NCBI GenBank assembly: GCA_965656085.1
Contig: CBFHJA010000013.1
Span: 34,479 to 98,478, forward strand
Source of the DNA: Aliishimia sp965656085
Lineage (GTDB): Bacteria > Pseudomonadota > Alphaproteobacteria > Rhodobacterales > Rhodobacteraceae
DNA: 64,000 nucleotides
Direction: 5' to 3'
This document shows, piece after piece, positions 25,561 to 33,669 of the stretch. Numbering within the stretch: the stretch's first letter is position 1; each line of letters opens with the position of its first letter. A model generated the notes under the pieces. It worked only from the letters and a program-made list of their open reading frames with translations, was not told the origin of the DNA and made no database searches. A program made the translations under genes and the position numbers.

Positions 25561-26292
25561 TTAGCTCTTTGCCTTGCGGCGGCGTGCAACAAATCCAAGG
25601 CCACCGAGACCTGCTGCGAGCAGCACAGCGCTGGCTGGGAGCGGGATCGGGGCCGCACTCACGGCGATATTCGTGAAGGTCCCGATTTGGCTTTCGGCGT
25701 AGATGCCTACAGCGCCAGACATGCTCGCGGTCGGTGTCACAGTTCCACTGAATGTCGTGGTCCCACCGGTGCCGAAACTGTATGACAAGGTCCCACCGGT
25801 GCGCGCCACGGACAGATCGTAAGTTGTGTTGGGTGCGCCTACGAAACCTGACTGTTCAACAAGTACAGTCGAGACATCGTTGATCTCCTGAATGATCCAG
25901 AACCCATCAGCGAGACAGTCCAAGGTGCAGAAATTATTTGTTTCAAAGCTGTTTCCCGAGTCTCCGAGCCCACCATAGGACACGCCCATACGGATGTTGT
26001 TTGACGGATCCGTCCAGCCAAGAAGCAGGCCCAAGACATCATCATCCGAGCTGTTCCCGCGCAAAGACAATGAATAGGTGAAGTTGCCTGCGAGGGTGAA
26101 GTCGCTAATCAGGCTCCCGCTGTCGTTGCTTGGCATCGTCGCAGATGTCGCGGTCGGACTTGTGAAAGGGGTCGCTGTGCGCAGCAATGCCGGCGCGACA
26201 GTGCCCGTCCAGTTGTTTGTATCGACTGTTGCCGCGAACGCGCTGCCTGCGGAGAGGCAAAGTGCGGCTGCTGTGAAGCTAATGTTTTTCAT
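25561..26292 (-). CDS. VPLPA-CTERM sorting domain protein
   Basis: 243 residues. Signal peptide MKNISFTAAALCLSAGSAFA, a Ser/Thr/Gly-rich beta-type middle, and a C-terminal sorting signal APIPLPASAVLLAAGLGGLG followed by FVARRRKAKS: motif, membrane helix, basic tail. This is the VPLPA-CTERM signal processed by an exosortase in Rhodobacteraceae, usually linked to exopolysaccharide. No exosortase lies in the window. It is flanked by terminators on both sides, so it is a single-gene unit. Confidence 0.85.
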   Translation of the reverse strand: MKNISFTAAALCLSAGSAFAATVDTNNWTGTVAPALLRTATPFTSPTATSATMPSNDSGSLISDFTLAGNFTYSLSLRGNSSDDDVLGLLLGWTDPSNNIRMGVSYGGLGDSGNSFETNNFCTLDCLADGFWIIQEINDVSTVLVEQSGFVGAPNTTYDLSVARTGGTLSYSFGTGGTTTFSGTVTPTASMSGAVGIYAESQIGTFTNIAVSAAPIPLPASAVLLAAGLGGLGFVARRRKAKS

Positions 26293-26369
26293 TTTGAGAC
26301 TCTTTGGTACTTGTTTTTGACGCAGTTACTACGCTTTTTATGTTCATACCCGTCAGTTCGGGGCAAGCA

Positions 26370-26397
26370 AGAAGGCGCCCCCTGCGGAGCGCCTTCT
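26370..26397 (-). terminator. Probable terminator of glnA
   Basis: Inverted repeat AGAAGGCGC / GCGCCTTCT with a CCCCTGCGGA-type loop, about 25 bp after the glnA stop. The T-run on the minus strand is poor (TTGCTTGCC), so strength is uncertain and it may act in both directions. Confidence 0.6.
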
Positions 26398-26422
26398 TGT
26401 ATTTTCACGCGAAGCGAATGGC

Positions 26423-27829
26423 TTAGCAGGAGTAGTACATGCCAAACTCGACCGGGTGGGGCGTGTGTTCGTACTTCTCGATCTCTTCCATCTTCAGCTC
26501 GATATAGCCCTCGATCTGGTCCTTGGTGAACACGTCACCGGCCAGCAGGAAGTCCATGTCCGCTTCAAGCTCTTCCATCGCCTCACGCAAGCTGCCGCAG
26601 ACCGTCGGGATGCCCGCCAGCTCTTCGGGCGGCAGATCGTAGAGGTCCTTGTCGGACGGCTCGCCCGGGTGGATCTTGTTCTTGATGCCGTCGATGCCGG
26701 CCATCAAGAGCGCCGCGAAGCACAGGTAGGGGTTCGCGGACGGGTCGGGGAAGCGGGCCTCGACGCGCTTTGCCTTCGGGCTTTCGGTCCACGGGATCCG
26801 CACGCAGCCGGAGCGGTTGCGGGCCGAATACGCACGCAGAACCGGGGCTTCGAAGCCGGGGATCAGGCGCTTGTAGGAGTTGGTGGACGGGTTGGTGAAG
26901 GCGTTGAGAGCCTTGGCGTGCTTGAGGATGCCGCCGATGAAGTAGAGCGCTTCGTCGGAAAGGTCCGCGTATTTGTCACCCGCGAAGAGCGGCTTGCCGT
27001 CCTTCCAGATCGACATGTTGCAGTGCATGCCGGTGCCGTTGTCGCCATAGATCGGCTTCGGCATGAACGTCGCCGACTTGCCATAGGCGGCGGCTACGTT
27101 GTGGATGACATACTTGTATTTCTGAAGCTCGTCGGCCTGCGTGGTGAGCGAGCCGAAGATCAGGCCAAGCTCATGCTGACAGGACGCCACCTCGTGGTGG
27201 TGCTTATCGACCTTCATGCCGATGCGCTTCATGGTGGAGAGCATCTCGGAGCGCAGGTCCTGGGACTCATCGGTGGGGTTGACCGGGAAGTAGCCACCCT
27301 TGACGCCCGGGCGGTGGCCCATGTTGCCCATCTCGTACTCGGTGTCGGTGTTCCACGACGCGTCTGTTGCATCGACTTCGTAGGACACTTTGTTGATCGA
27401 GTTGGAGAAGCGCACGTCGTCGAAGAGGAAGAATTCCGCTTCCGGGCCCCAGTAGGATACGTCGCCGATGCCGGAAGATTTCAGGTAGGCTTCGGCTTTT
27501 TCGGCGGTGCCGCGCGGGTCACGCTCATAGGCTTCCCCGGTGTCGGGCTCGACGATGGAGCAATGCACGCAGAGTGTTTTCTCGGCGTAGAACGGGTCCA
27601 TGTAGATGCTCTCGGTGTCGGGCATCAGTTTCATGTCCGAGGCTTCGATGGACTTCCAGCCCGCAACGGACGAGCCATCGAACATGAAGCCTTCTTCGAG
27701 GAAGTCCTCATCGACCTGATCGGCCATCACGGTCACGTGCTGCAGCTTGCCACGTGGATCCGTGAAGCGGATGTCCACATACGCGACGTCCTCGTCCTTC
27801 ATCAGTTTGAGCATGTCTTTTGCGCTCAT
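26423..27829 (-). CDS. glnA: Glutamine synthetase type I
   Basis: 468 residues, the standard length. Family segments include VDIRFTDPRGKLQHV near the start, FDGSSVAGW, HHHEVASCQHELGL, the ATP-binding GNGTGMHCN-type block (here YGDNGTGMHCNMSIW), and NLPPE-like (YDLPPEELAGIP). The adenylylation loop NPSTNSYKRLIPGFEAP and the KLxPG/tyrosine environment are those of GS-I beta. It makes glutamine from glutamate and ammonia. It lies 56 bp downstream of glnB with its own GAGGGG site, the usual glnBA operon under nitrogen control. Confidence 0.97.
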   Translation of the reverse strand: MSAKDMLKLMKDEDVAYVDIRFTDPRGKLQHVTVMADQVDEDFLEEGFMFDGSSVAGWKSIEASDMKLMPDTESIYMDPFYAEKTLCVHCSIVEPDTGEAYERDPRGTAEKAEAYLKSSGIGDVSYWGPEAEFFLFDDVRFSNSINKVSYEVDATDASWNTDTEYEMGNMGHRPGVKGGYFPVNPTDESQDLRSEMLSTMKRIGMKVDKHHHEVASCQHELGLIFGSLTTQADELQKYKYVIHNVAAAYGKSATFMPKPIYGDNGTGMHCNMSIWKDGKPLFAGDKYADLSDEALYFIGGILKHAKALNAFTNPSTNSYKRLIPGFEAPVLRAYSARNRSGCVRIPWTESPKAKRVEARFPDPSANPYLCFAALLMAGIDGIKNKIHPGEPSDKDLYDLPPEELAGIPTVCGSLREAMEELEADMDFLLAGDVFTKDQIEGYIELKMEEIEKYEHTPHPVEFGMYYSC

Positions 27830-27885
27830 TCGTAATCCCCTCTCTTCTGAGTTTATAGGTTGGGTGTGGGTGACTGGTGCGCTGG

Positions 27886-28224
27886 TCAGAGCGCGTCGGA
27901 ATCGGTTTCGCCGGTCCGGATGCGGATAGCCTGCTCCACCGGAGACACGAAGATCTTGCCATCGCCGATCTTCTCGGTCTTGGCGGCGCTGACAATGGCG
28001 TCGACCGCGGCTTCGACCTGATCGTCGTCGAGCACGATCTCGACTTTCACCTTGGGCAGGAAGTCGACGACGTATTCTGCGCCGCGGTAAAGTTCCGTGT
28101 GGCCCTTCTGACGGCCGAAGCCTTTGACTTCGACAACCGAGAGCCCTTGCACGCCCACGTCTTGCAGGGCTTCTTTGACTTCATCCAGTTTGAACGGTTT
28201 GATGATCGCCTCGATCTTCTTCAT
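27886..28224 (-). CDS. glnB: Nitrogen regulatory protein P-II
   Basis: 112 residues, exactly the PII length. It carries the T-loop with the uridylylation site Tyr 51 (GHTELYRGAEYVVDFLPK), the B-loop (SAAKTEKIGDGKIFV) and the C-terminal VRIRTGETDSDAL-type end. PII reads 2-oxoglutarate and ATP/ADP and signals through GlnD/GlnE/NtrB. A GGAGGAGG site lies before the ATG. First gene of the glnB-glnA unit; 173 bp separates it from the divergent nnrE. No clear NtrC or sigma-54 site was found there. Confidence 0.97.
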   Translation of the reverse strand: MKKIEAIIKPFKLDEVKEALQDVGVQGLSVVEVKGFGRQKGHTELYRGAEYVVDFLPKVKVEIVLDDDQVEAAVDAIVSAAKTEKIGDGKIFVSPVEQAIRIRTGETDSDAL

Positions 28225-28397
28225 GGGGCCTCCTCCGGGTCTTTCGACACTGGCAGATCAGGTTTGGATTGGGGCGTCTATCGGATAGGGTGCAGTGGTG
28301 AGAACGGGGCGCGGATTCAGAACGGATTTGGCAATGTCCTGTTAAGTTTTATGCACGGTGCGTAAAATTTAGTCGTTAATGAATCGCGGAGAGGCAG

Positions 28398-29168
28398 ATG
28401 ACGCCCATAACGGCATGTGAGATGCGCAAAATCGAGCAAGATGCCATCGGCTCCGGTCAGGTCACCGGGCTGGCGTTGATGGAGCGCGCAGGGCGGGGCG
28501 TGGTCGAAGCCATTTTCGAGACATGGCCCGAGCTCAAAGCATCGGACCGGAGGGCCAGCGCCCCGGATCGCCCGGGATATTTGGCACCAAACGAAAACAG
28601 CAAGGCAGTTGTCCTTTGCGGGCCGGGGAACAATGGCGGCGACGGATTTGTGGTGGCGCGGCTGCTGGCGGAGCGCGGCTGGTCCGTCGAGGTATATCTC
28701 TTCGGCGACGCCGAAAAGCTGCCCCCCGATGCGCGCGTGAACTACGAGCGGTGGTGTCAGATCGGAGAGGTTTCCCCTTATGTCGATAAAGGGCCGGCCG
28801 CCTTTGCGCTCGACCCCCAGAACTGGGGCACGGACACGCTCGCCATTGATGCGCTCTTCGGAACGGGGCTCACGCGCGCGGTGCAAGGCTTTGATGCCTT
28901 TGGGTGGATGACGCAGGTCTCCGAGTGGTCGCTGCCCGCTGAGCAGCGCAGCGGCGACTATCCCGGCTGCCGCGTCGTGTCCGTGGATATCCCCAGCGGG
29001 ATCAGCGCCGATACCGGACAGTACATTCGGGGCGCAGAGACACCCAAGCACCACGAAGATATCAAGGCCCATCTGACGGTCAGTTTTCACCGCGCCAAAC
29101 GCGGCCACGGCCTCGCCGACGGCCCGGACGCCTGTGGCACACTGGTCGTTAAGGATATCGGTCTATAG
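28398..29168 (+). CDS. nnrE: NAD(P)H-hydrate epimerase (YjeF N-terminal domain, stand-alone)
   Basis: 256 residues starting MTPITACEMRKIEQDAIGSG. It shows LMERAGRGVVEAI, the dinucleotide loop VVLCGPGNNGGDGFVVARLLA, the catalytic-Asp segment LAIDALFGTGLTR and VVSVDIPSGISADTG, all AIBP/YjeF-N features. It converts the R form of hydrated NAD(P)H to S for repair. In E. coli both activities are fused; here the dehydratase is the separate next gene, 45 bp downstream. Confidence 0.92.
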   Translation: MTPITACEMRKIEQDAIGSGQVTGLALMERAGRGVVEAIFETWPELKASDRRASAPDRPGYLAPNENSKAVVLCGPGNNGGDGFVVARLLAERGWSVEVYLFGDAEKLPPDARVNYERWCQIGEVSPYVDKGPAAFALDPQNWGTDTLAIDALFGTGLTRAVQGFDAFGWMTQVSEWSLPAEQRSGDYPGCRVVSVDIPSGISADTGQYIRGAETPKHHEDIKAHLTVSFHRAKRGHGLADGPDACGTLVVKDIGL

Positions 29169-29213
29169 CGCTTTCATCTTGCCACAAATATACCCGCCTG
29201 AGGTAAACCCTTC

Positions 29214-30071
29214 ATGTCCATCCCCCCCCTGACGGCCCACGATCTTCCTGACCTTTCGAAGGGGCAGGGGCACAAATATGCCCATGGGCACGCGCTGGTC
29301 CTGTCCGGACCACCCGGCAAGGGCGGGGCGGCGCGACTGGCAGCGCGGGGGGCACTGCGGATCGGTGCGGGGCTCGTGACGGTAGGCTGTCCACAGAGGG
29401 CTGTGTTCGAACACGCGGCCCAGCTCAACGCCATCATGGTGGCCGGGCTCGATGGGGCCTTCGGTTTGGCCGAGTTTCTGGAAGACCCGCGCATTACCGC
29501 GATCTGTCTCGGGCCGGGACTGGGGCTGACCGGGACCACGGCGGAGTTCGTGAAACGGGCGCTGGCGGCAGGCCGCGCGACAGTGCTCGATGCAGATGCA
29601 CTGACGCGATTTCAGCGCACCCCCGAGGCGCTGTTCGACCTGTTGCACCCGCAGTGTATTCTGACACCGCATCAGGGCGAGTTCGCGCGGCTGTTTCCCG
29701 ATCTGGCGGAGGCTGGACGCTCGGACGATGTTGCACAAAAGGCCGAGGCCACCGCGCGGGCGGCGGAGCGGGCCGGTTGCACCGTGCTGCTCAAAGGTGC
29801 CGAGACCACGATTGCGGGCTCTGATGGACAGCGTGCGCTTCATGCGGCGACCGGGGCACGCGCCGCGCCATGGCTGGCGACCGCGGGGGCAGGGGACGTG
29901 CTGGCGGGATTCATCACCGGGCTGCTGGCGCGCGGCCTGCCGCCGTTCAAGGCGGCCTGTACCGGCGCCTTCCTGCATGTGGAATGCGCGCTGGACATCG
30001 GCCCCGGGTTGATCGCGGAGGACCTGCCCGAAGCGCTTCCCTCAGTGTTTCGACGGCTTGGGGTTCAGTAG
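29214..30071 (+). CDS. nnrD: ADP-dependent NAD(P)H-hydrate dehydratase
   Basis: 285 residues of the ribokinase-like YjeF C-terminal family: GHALVLSGPPGKGGAARLAARGALRIGAGLV, CLGPGLGLT, VLDADALT, LTPHQGEFARLFPD and the signature WLATAGAGDVLAGFITGLLARG with the catalytic Asp. It removes water from S-NAD(P)HX using ADP. It follows nnrE in the same orientation, completing the repair pair, and converges with the Hint gene (15 bp apart). Confidence 0.94.
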   Translation: MSIPPLTAHDLPDLSKGQGHKYAHGHALVLSGPPGKGGAARLAARGALRIGAGLVTVGCPQRAVFEHAAQLNAIMVAGLDGAFGLAEFLEDPRITAICLGPGLGLTGTTAEFVKRALAAGRATVLDADALTRFQRTPEALFDLLHPQCILTPHQGEFARLFPDLAEAGRSDDVAQKAEATARAAERAGCTVLLKGAETTIAGSDGQRALHAATGARAAPWLATAGAGDVLAGFITGLLARGLPPFKAACTGAFLHVECALDIGPGLIAEDLPEALPSVFRRLGVQ

Positions 30072-30086
30072 AGCGGTGGCGCTGCG

Positions 30087-30590
30087 TCAGGCGACAGCGA
30101 CCGCGCGGTGCGGCATGCTTGCCGCCGCCTCGGTGCCCAGATCCAGCCCGAAGCCCTGTACCACGCGGGCCCGGCCCAGATCGAGCCTGAAGAGAACCAT
30201 CCGGCGCGGGCCGATATCGAAGATGAACGCATCATCCACCAGTTGCCCCGCCTGCACCATGGCCTGACTTTGCCCGAACAGGGCACGCGCGCGCCAGTCA
30301 TGGACCAGCACCGGCTGCGCTTCAGGCAAAAGCATGTCCTCAGCCGGTCCCTTGGTGCCGAAGCACCCTGCGGTGAGTTTGATCGCACGGGTCGCGCGGG
30401 TCACGGCGGTGACCGCCAGAAGCGGTTGCGCGCCGCCATTGCGGGTGATCACCTGATCGCCGGGGCTCAGAGCCTCGACCGGGACGGGCCCGGCGGTGGT
30501 GAGAATCTGCGTGCCGACCGGAAGTCCATACGCTGTATCGCGCAGGACGGATTGCCCGAATATGGCACGCCGGACCATTTTCGGTTCCAT
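30087..30590 (-). CDS. Hint-domain (hedgehog/intein-like) protein
   Basis: 167 residues. GLPVGTQILTTAGPVPVEALSPGDQVITRNGG corresponds to the Hint domain front (G-T-x-I-x-T, V-E-x-L-x-x-G-D-x-V-x-T), and PVLVHDWRARALFG to the late His-containing strand. The nucleophilic Cys/Ser at residue 1 of classic Hint domains is not preceded by a long N-extein. Rhodobacteraceae carry many such short Hint proteins; a splicing or cleavage role is not shown. Starts at ATG 30590; ATG 30578 is an alternative. Confidence 0.75.
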   Translation of the reverse strand: MEPKMVRRAIFGQSVLRDTAYGLPVGTQILTTAGPVPVEALSPGDQVITRNGGAQPLLAVTAVTRATRAIKLTAGCFGTKGPAEDMLLPEAQPVLVHDWRARALFGQSQAMVQAGQLVDDAFIFDIGPRRMVLFRLDLGRARVVQGFGLDLGTEAAASMPHRAVAVA

Positions 30591-30739
30591 GGCGTTTGCC
30601 TTTTTCTGCCTCAATGCGCGGAACTTACACGAGCCTGTGGATAAATCCCGGCTCGCGCGCATCGCTGCGTTCAAAGCGCGTGGATTGTTGCATTTTTCCC
30701 TCGCACCTGCCGCTGAGCTTTGCTATTCAGCGCGCCGAT

Positions 30740-30824
30740 GCGGGTGTGGCGAAATTGGTAGACGCACCAGATTTAGGTTCTGGCGCCGCAAGGCGTGGGG
30801 GTTCAAGTCCCTCCACCCGCACCA
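30740..30824 (+). tRNA. tRNA-Leu (anticodon UAG)
   Basis: 85 nt beginning GCGGGTG and ending CACCCGC-A-CCA, with a 7-bp acceptor stem. The anticodon arm is CCAGA-TTTAGGT-TCTGG with anticodon TAG, the long variable arm of class II tRNAs is present, and the T-arm is GGGGG-TTCAAGT-CCCTC. CCA is encoded. Confidence 0.97.
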
Positions 30825-30989
30825 TTTGGCACATAGGCCCAAATCAAGAGCCTTTGTCGAGGTTCTTGCGACCCGGGGTGCCCGACATCGGTGCCTCGTC
30901 ATGGTCTCGCAAGGTTTCAGCGTCTGAAGCCGGGCCGCCCTTTCGCACGCTATGCTTTCACACCAAAGACGCGGATCGGCACCGCATGT

Positions 30990-31850
30990 TTATTCAATCG
31001 TGAACTCATGAAGCCGTGACCGTTTTCTGTCGTCCGTCACAATGAAGAGCCTTGCGAAGTTCTCCGAAAGAGCAACACCCTCTGCATTGTCGACCTTGCG
31101 AATTTTTCCATCGACGAGCCAAAGCAGATCGAACCGCTGTGGCGGTGCATCGTTCTGTTTCCAGAGGAACACGCATTTTCCCGTATCGCTGGTCAGCCAG
31201 ATGCCGCTTCTGAGAGGGTCCGTCGCCAGCCCGGAGATGTCGAGGCGCCGGTCATCTACGCCATCGGCAACAAAGCCCATGCGCTCCGTCAATTCGGTGA
31301 CCGCCACGATCTCGTCAAGCGCGGAAGACAGCTCGATCAGCAGACGTGGGTCACGTTCATTGGCAATCAAGGCCACGCCGCGCGATGGGTCGATCGCCAG
31401 ACCTTCCGGGCTGAGGCGATCGGGATTGCCATCAAGTGCGTCCAGAAGTAACTCGGCGCCCTTCATCTCGAGCAATTTTCTCTCTTCCGGGCCGTCATCA
31501 GTCTCCGGTCTGATCAAGAGGATCGATGCATTGTCCTCGGACAGGACCACAAGGCCCCCAGATCGCGCCACAGCAATCGCCTCTGCATCCTTCAGCCCTC
31601 GCACCCTCGGCAGGCGGGCTGTCACAACACCCTCTTCGTCGATGCGAAACACATGATCGCTATCGTCGCTGATCGTCCAGAACTCTGTCGTTTGTTGGTC
31701 GAGCGCAAGTCCCGACGGCTCTCGCAAGCCTGCGTCTGCGTCGTGAACACTGTGGCTTGCGCGATAGATCAGTCGCTCGGCGGGTTGAGCTCCAAGTGGC
31801 GCCGCGACAAGCGCTGAACTGACCAATGCTGCGAGGATCGTGTGTCGCAC
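30990..31850 (-). CDS. Secreted SdiA-regulated/phytase-like beta-propeller protein
   Basis: 286 residues. GTG start at 31850 (GTG 31853 also possible) after GGAAG, then a signal peptide (HTILAALVSSALVAAPLGAQ). The mature part has repeated strands with EPSGLALDQQTTEFWTISDD, LKDAEAIAVARSGGLVVLSED and SPEGLAIDPSRGVALIANERD, the pattern of SdiA-regulated (YjiK) and esterase-like-phytase propellers. The catalytic role is unproven. Last gene of the tight minus-strand operon 35726-30990, with a 28-bp gap to the DUF4956 gene. Confidence 0.75.
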   Translation of the reverse strand: MRHTILAALVSSALVAAPLGAQPAERLIYRASHSVHDADAGLREPSGLALDQQTTEFWTISDDSDHVFRIDEEGVVTARLPRVRGLKDAEAIAVARSGGLVVLSEDNASILLIRPETDDGPEERKLLEMKGAELLLDALDGNPDRLSPEGLAIDPSRGVALIANERDPRLLIELSSALDEIVAVTELTERMGFVADGVDDRRLDISGLATDPLRSGIWLTSDTGKCVFLWKQNDAPPQRFDLLWLVDGKIRKVDNAEGVALSENFARLFIVTDDRKRSRLHEFTIE

Positions 31851-31878
31851 CACGCCATCTTCCGTTTCAGCTACCAGC

Positions 31879-32667
31879 TCAGTCAATGTGCCAGTCTTCA
31901 ACGGCGTTGCCGTCAAGTTTTTGAAACTCCGACATCTGGTGAACCAAGAGCGCTCTTGCGTCAGCCTTGCTGCTGGAAAGAACATACTGCCCGATTGGCT
32001 TGAACTTGGGCTTGGACATCGAGGTGACCGAAAAGCCCGTCTGTGAAAAGTGATCTTTCAATTTCAGCATTGCCGATTGAGGCTCGGAATTCGGATCAAA
32101 CTTGACCTCAAGCGCAATGCTTTGCGTTCTTCCAAAGCACCAGATCACCGTCCATGATGCCACGGTTGCGATCAAGGCCATGACCGGCAAGTCCAGTCCG
32201 GCAGCCAATCCGATCAGAGAAACGATCACAAGTTTCGCCGTGTCGGATATAGAGCTCGACTCCATTCGGAACCGGAACAGCCCCCCGATGCCGAAAATGA
32301 CAAAACCGATTAGGTAGCCGTGGTGCAGAACCAAGAAACCAGTCAGCATGCCGATAAAGGCAAACAGAAACATGCCCTTGCGCAGGTCGTGCGATGCCGA
32401 AGCGCGGTTTTGACCGAAGTTTGCTGGATGGAAGGCCAGGAACGCGGTCAGCAGCGTTGTCTCCACGAGTGTCAGGGCGAAATCCAGCATTTCATCCAGA
32501 TTCGAGACCTGCGTCCAGCCGCGTCCGCGCACTTCAATCTCGGCAGGTATCGTCAGCGCGCCATCTACAATCTGGGCAAGCGCCCCGGATCCCACCATCC
32601 CCGCGCAGGAGGCGAGCACTACAACCAGCATCAAGCGACGGCCATCCCGACCACGAAAGTTCATCAA
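31879..32667 (-). CDS. DUF4956 family membrane protein
   Basis: 262 residues with a signal-like N-terminus and about four more membrane helices. IGFVIFGIGGLFRFRMESSS followed by DTAKLVIVSLIGLAAGLDL is the DUF4956 hallmark. After the helices comes a cytosolic alpha/beta tail (residues about 185-262). In other bacteria DUF4956 genes are often beside VTC-type and CotH-type kinase-like genes (family knowledge). Here it lies downstream of a secreted kinase-like gene and a metallophosphoesterase, 12 bp after the latter. Confidence 0.8.
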   Translation of the reverse strand: MMNFRGRDGRRLMLVVVLASCAGMVGSGALAQIVDGALTIPAEIEVRGRGWTQVSNLDEMLDFALTLVETTLLTAFLAFHPANFGQNRASASHDLRKGMFLFAFIGMLTGFLVLHHGYLIGFVIFGIGGLFRFRMESSSISDTAKLVIVSLIGLAAGLDLPVMALIATVASWTVIWCFGRTQSIALEVKFDPNSEPQSAMLKLKDHFSQTGFSVTSMSKPKFKPIGQYVLSSSKADARALLVHQMSEFQKLDGNAVEDWHID

Positions 32668-32679
32668 GAATTCCTTGAG

Positions 32680-33669
32680 TTAATCGGCGACAGCATAGTC
32701 GTGTTCTTTCCAGTAAACCCCGGGCAAACGTGCGATATCCAGCCTTTCGACCCTCTGGATCGAAGATTGGATGGATCTCGGCAGGTCACCGATCTGAAGC
32801 GGGTCCGAATAGCGCGGCCCTGTCAGCGCAGAGACGGTAATCTCACCATTCCGTGCAATCTCCAAGAGAGTGATGGCGCGCGGGCTTTTCTTGGCTTGCC
32901 CGATCAATGCGCGTGGACCCGAGCCCAAACACGCCTGCGAGACAACAGCGAGCCCGCCGGCTGCGCCCGGATAAAACGCGTGGTGATGGCCCGACAGATG
33001 CAAGTCCACCCCACGGGTGGTCATCAGGCGCCCGAGCCTTGGATCACCGATCACCTCGGTCTCTCGCCCGATTGCGAAGGGCCAAAGCGGAAGATGGCTG
33101 AAGGCGATCTGCGTACCACCGCCCGCCGCTACGCGGTCAAGCCAACGCATCTGCGTCCGGTCCAACGCCCCGAGGGTCGTTACATCGAGCGATATGAAAC
33201 GTGCAGGACCCATTTTGAAGGCGTAGTAGAACGGGTAATTGCTCCCTTGTGCAAATCGCACATCAGGTGTACGCGCCAGCCATTGTTCTGAATACACTTT
33301 CCGTTCAAGCTCGAAACCTGAATACGCTGACGCATCGTGATTACCGGGCGTTACCGCCAACGGGATCCCCACATTGCGCAGCGGGTCGGACACGACCGTG
33401 TGAAACGCCTGCCACATGGCGCGCAGTTCTGCCTCCGACAAATGCGGCTTGCGCTGTCCGGCCACCATGTCACCTGTCGCAATCACAAGGTCGGGCTTGA
33501 GCGCTATGATCCTTGCCACCGCTGCGCTGACCGTAGGCCGATAATCAGTCGATCCGTAGCTTCCGTTCACATCCGAGATGACCGCAACGCGTAGCGGCTC
33601 GGATACAGTGGTCGTCGCCAGACAACACCAGACCACCATCCAAAGGGCGAAACACCTAGCTGCCGTCAC
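32680..33669 (-). CDS. Secreted calcineurin-like metallophosphoesterase
   Basis: 329 residues with a signal peptide (MTAARCFALWMVVWCCLATT). Metal motifs in order: AVISDVNG (D-x-N where D-x-H is usual), IATGDMVAG, TPGNHDASA, FSHLPLW, LSGHHHAFYPG. The family hydrolyses phosphomonoesters or diesters at a two-metal site, and the D-x-N change may alter metal choice. The substrate is not known. Its start overlaps the end of the kinase-like gene by 14 bp, so the two are coupled. Confidence 0.88.
   Translation of the reverse strand: MTAARCFALWMVVWCCLATTTVSEPLRVAVISDVNGSYGSTDYRPTVSAAVARIIALKPDLVIATGDMVAGQRKPHLSEAELRAMWQAFHTVVSDPLRNVGIPLAVTPGNHDASAYSGFELERKVYSEQWLARTPDVRFAQGSNYPFYYAFKMGPARFISLDVTTLGALDRTQMRWLDRVAAGGGTQIAFSHLPLWPFAIGRETEVIGDPRLGRLMTTRGVDLHLSGHHHAFYPGAAGGLAVVSQACLGSGPRALIGQAKKSPRAITLLEIARNGEITVSALTGPRYSDPLQIGDLPRSIQSSIQRVERLDIARLPGVYWKEHDYAVAD

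Noticed and set aside
28225..28397. Possible NtrC or sigma-54 site in the glnB-nnrE gap
   Set aside because: TGCACGGTGCGT is present but lacks the spacer of an NtrC site, and no TGGCAC-N5-TTGC pattern was found.
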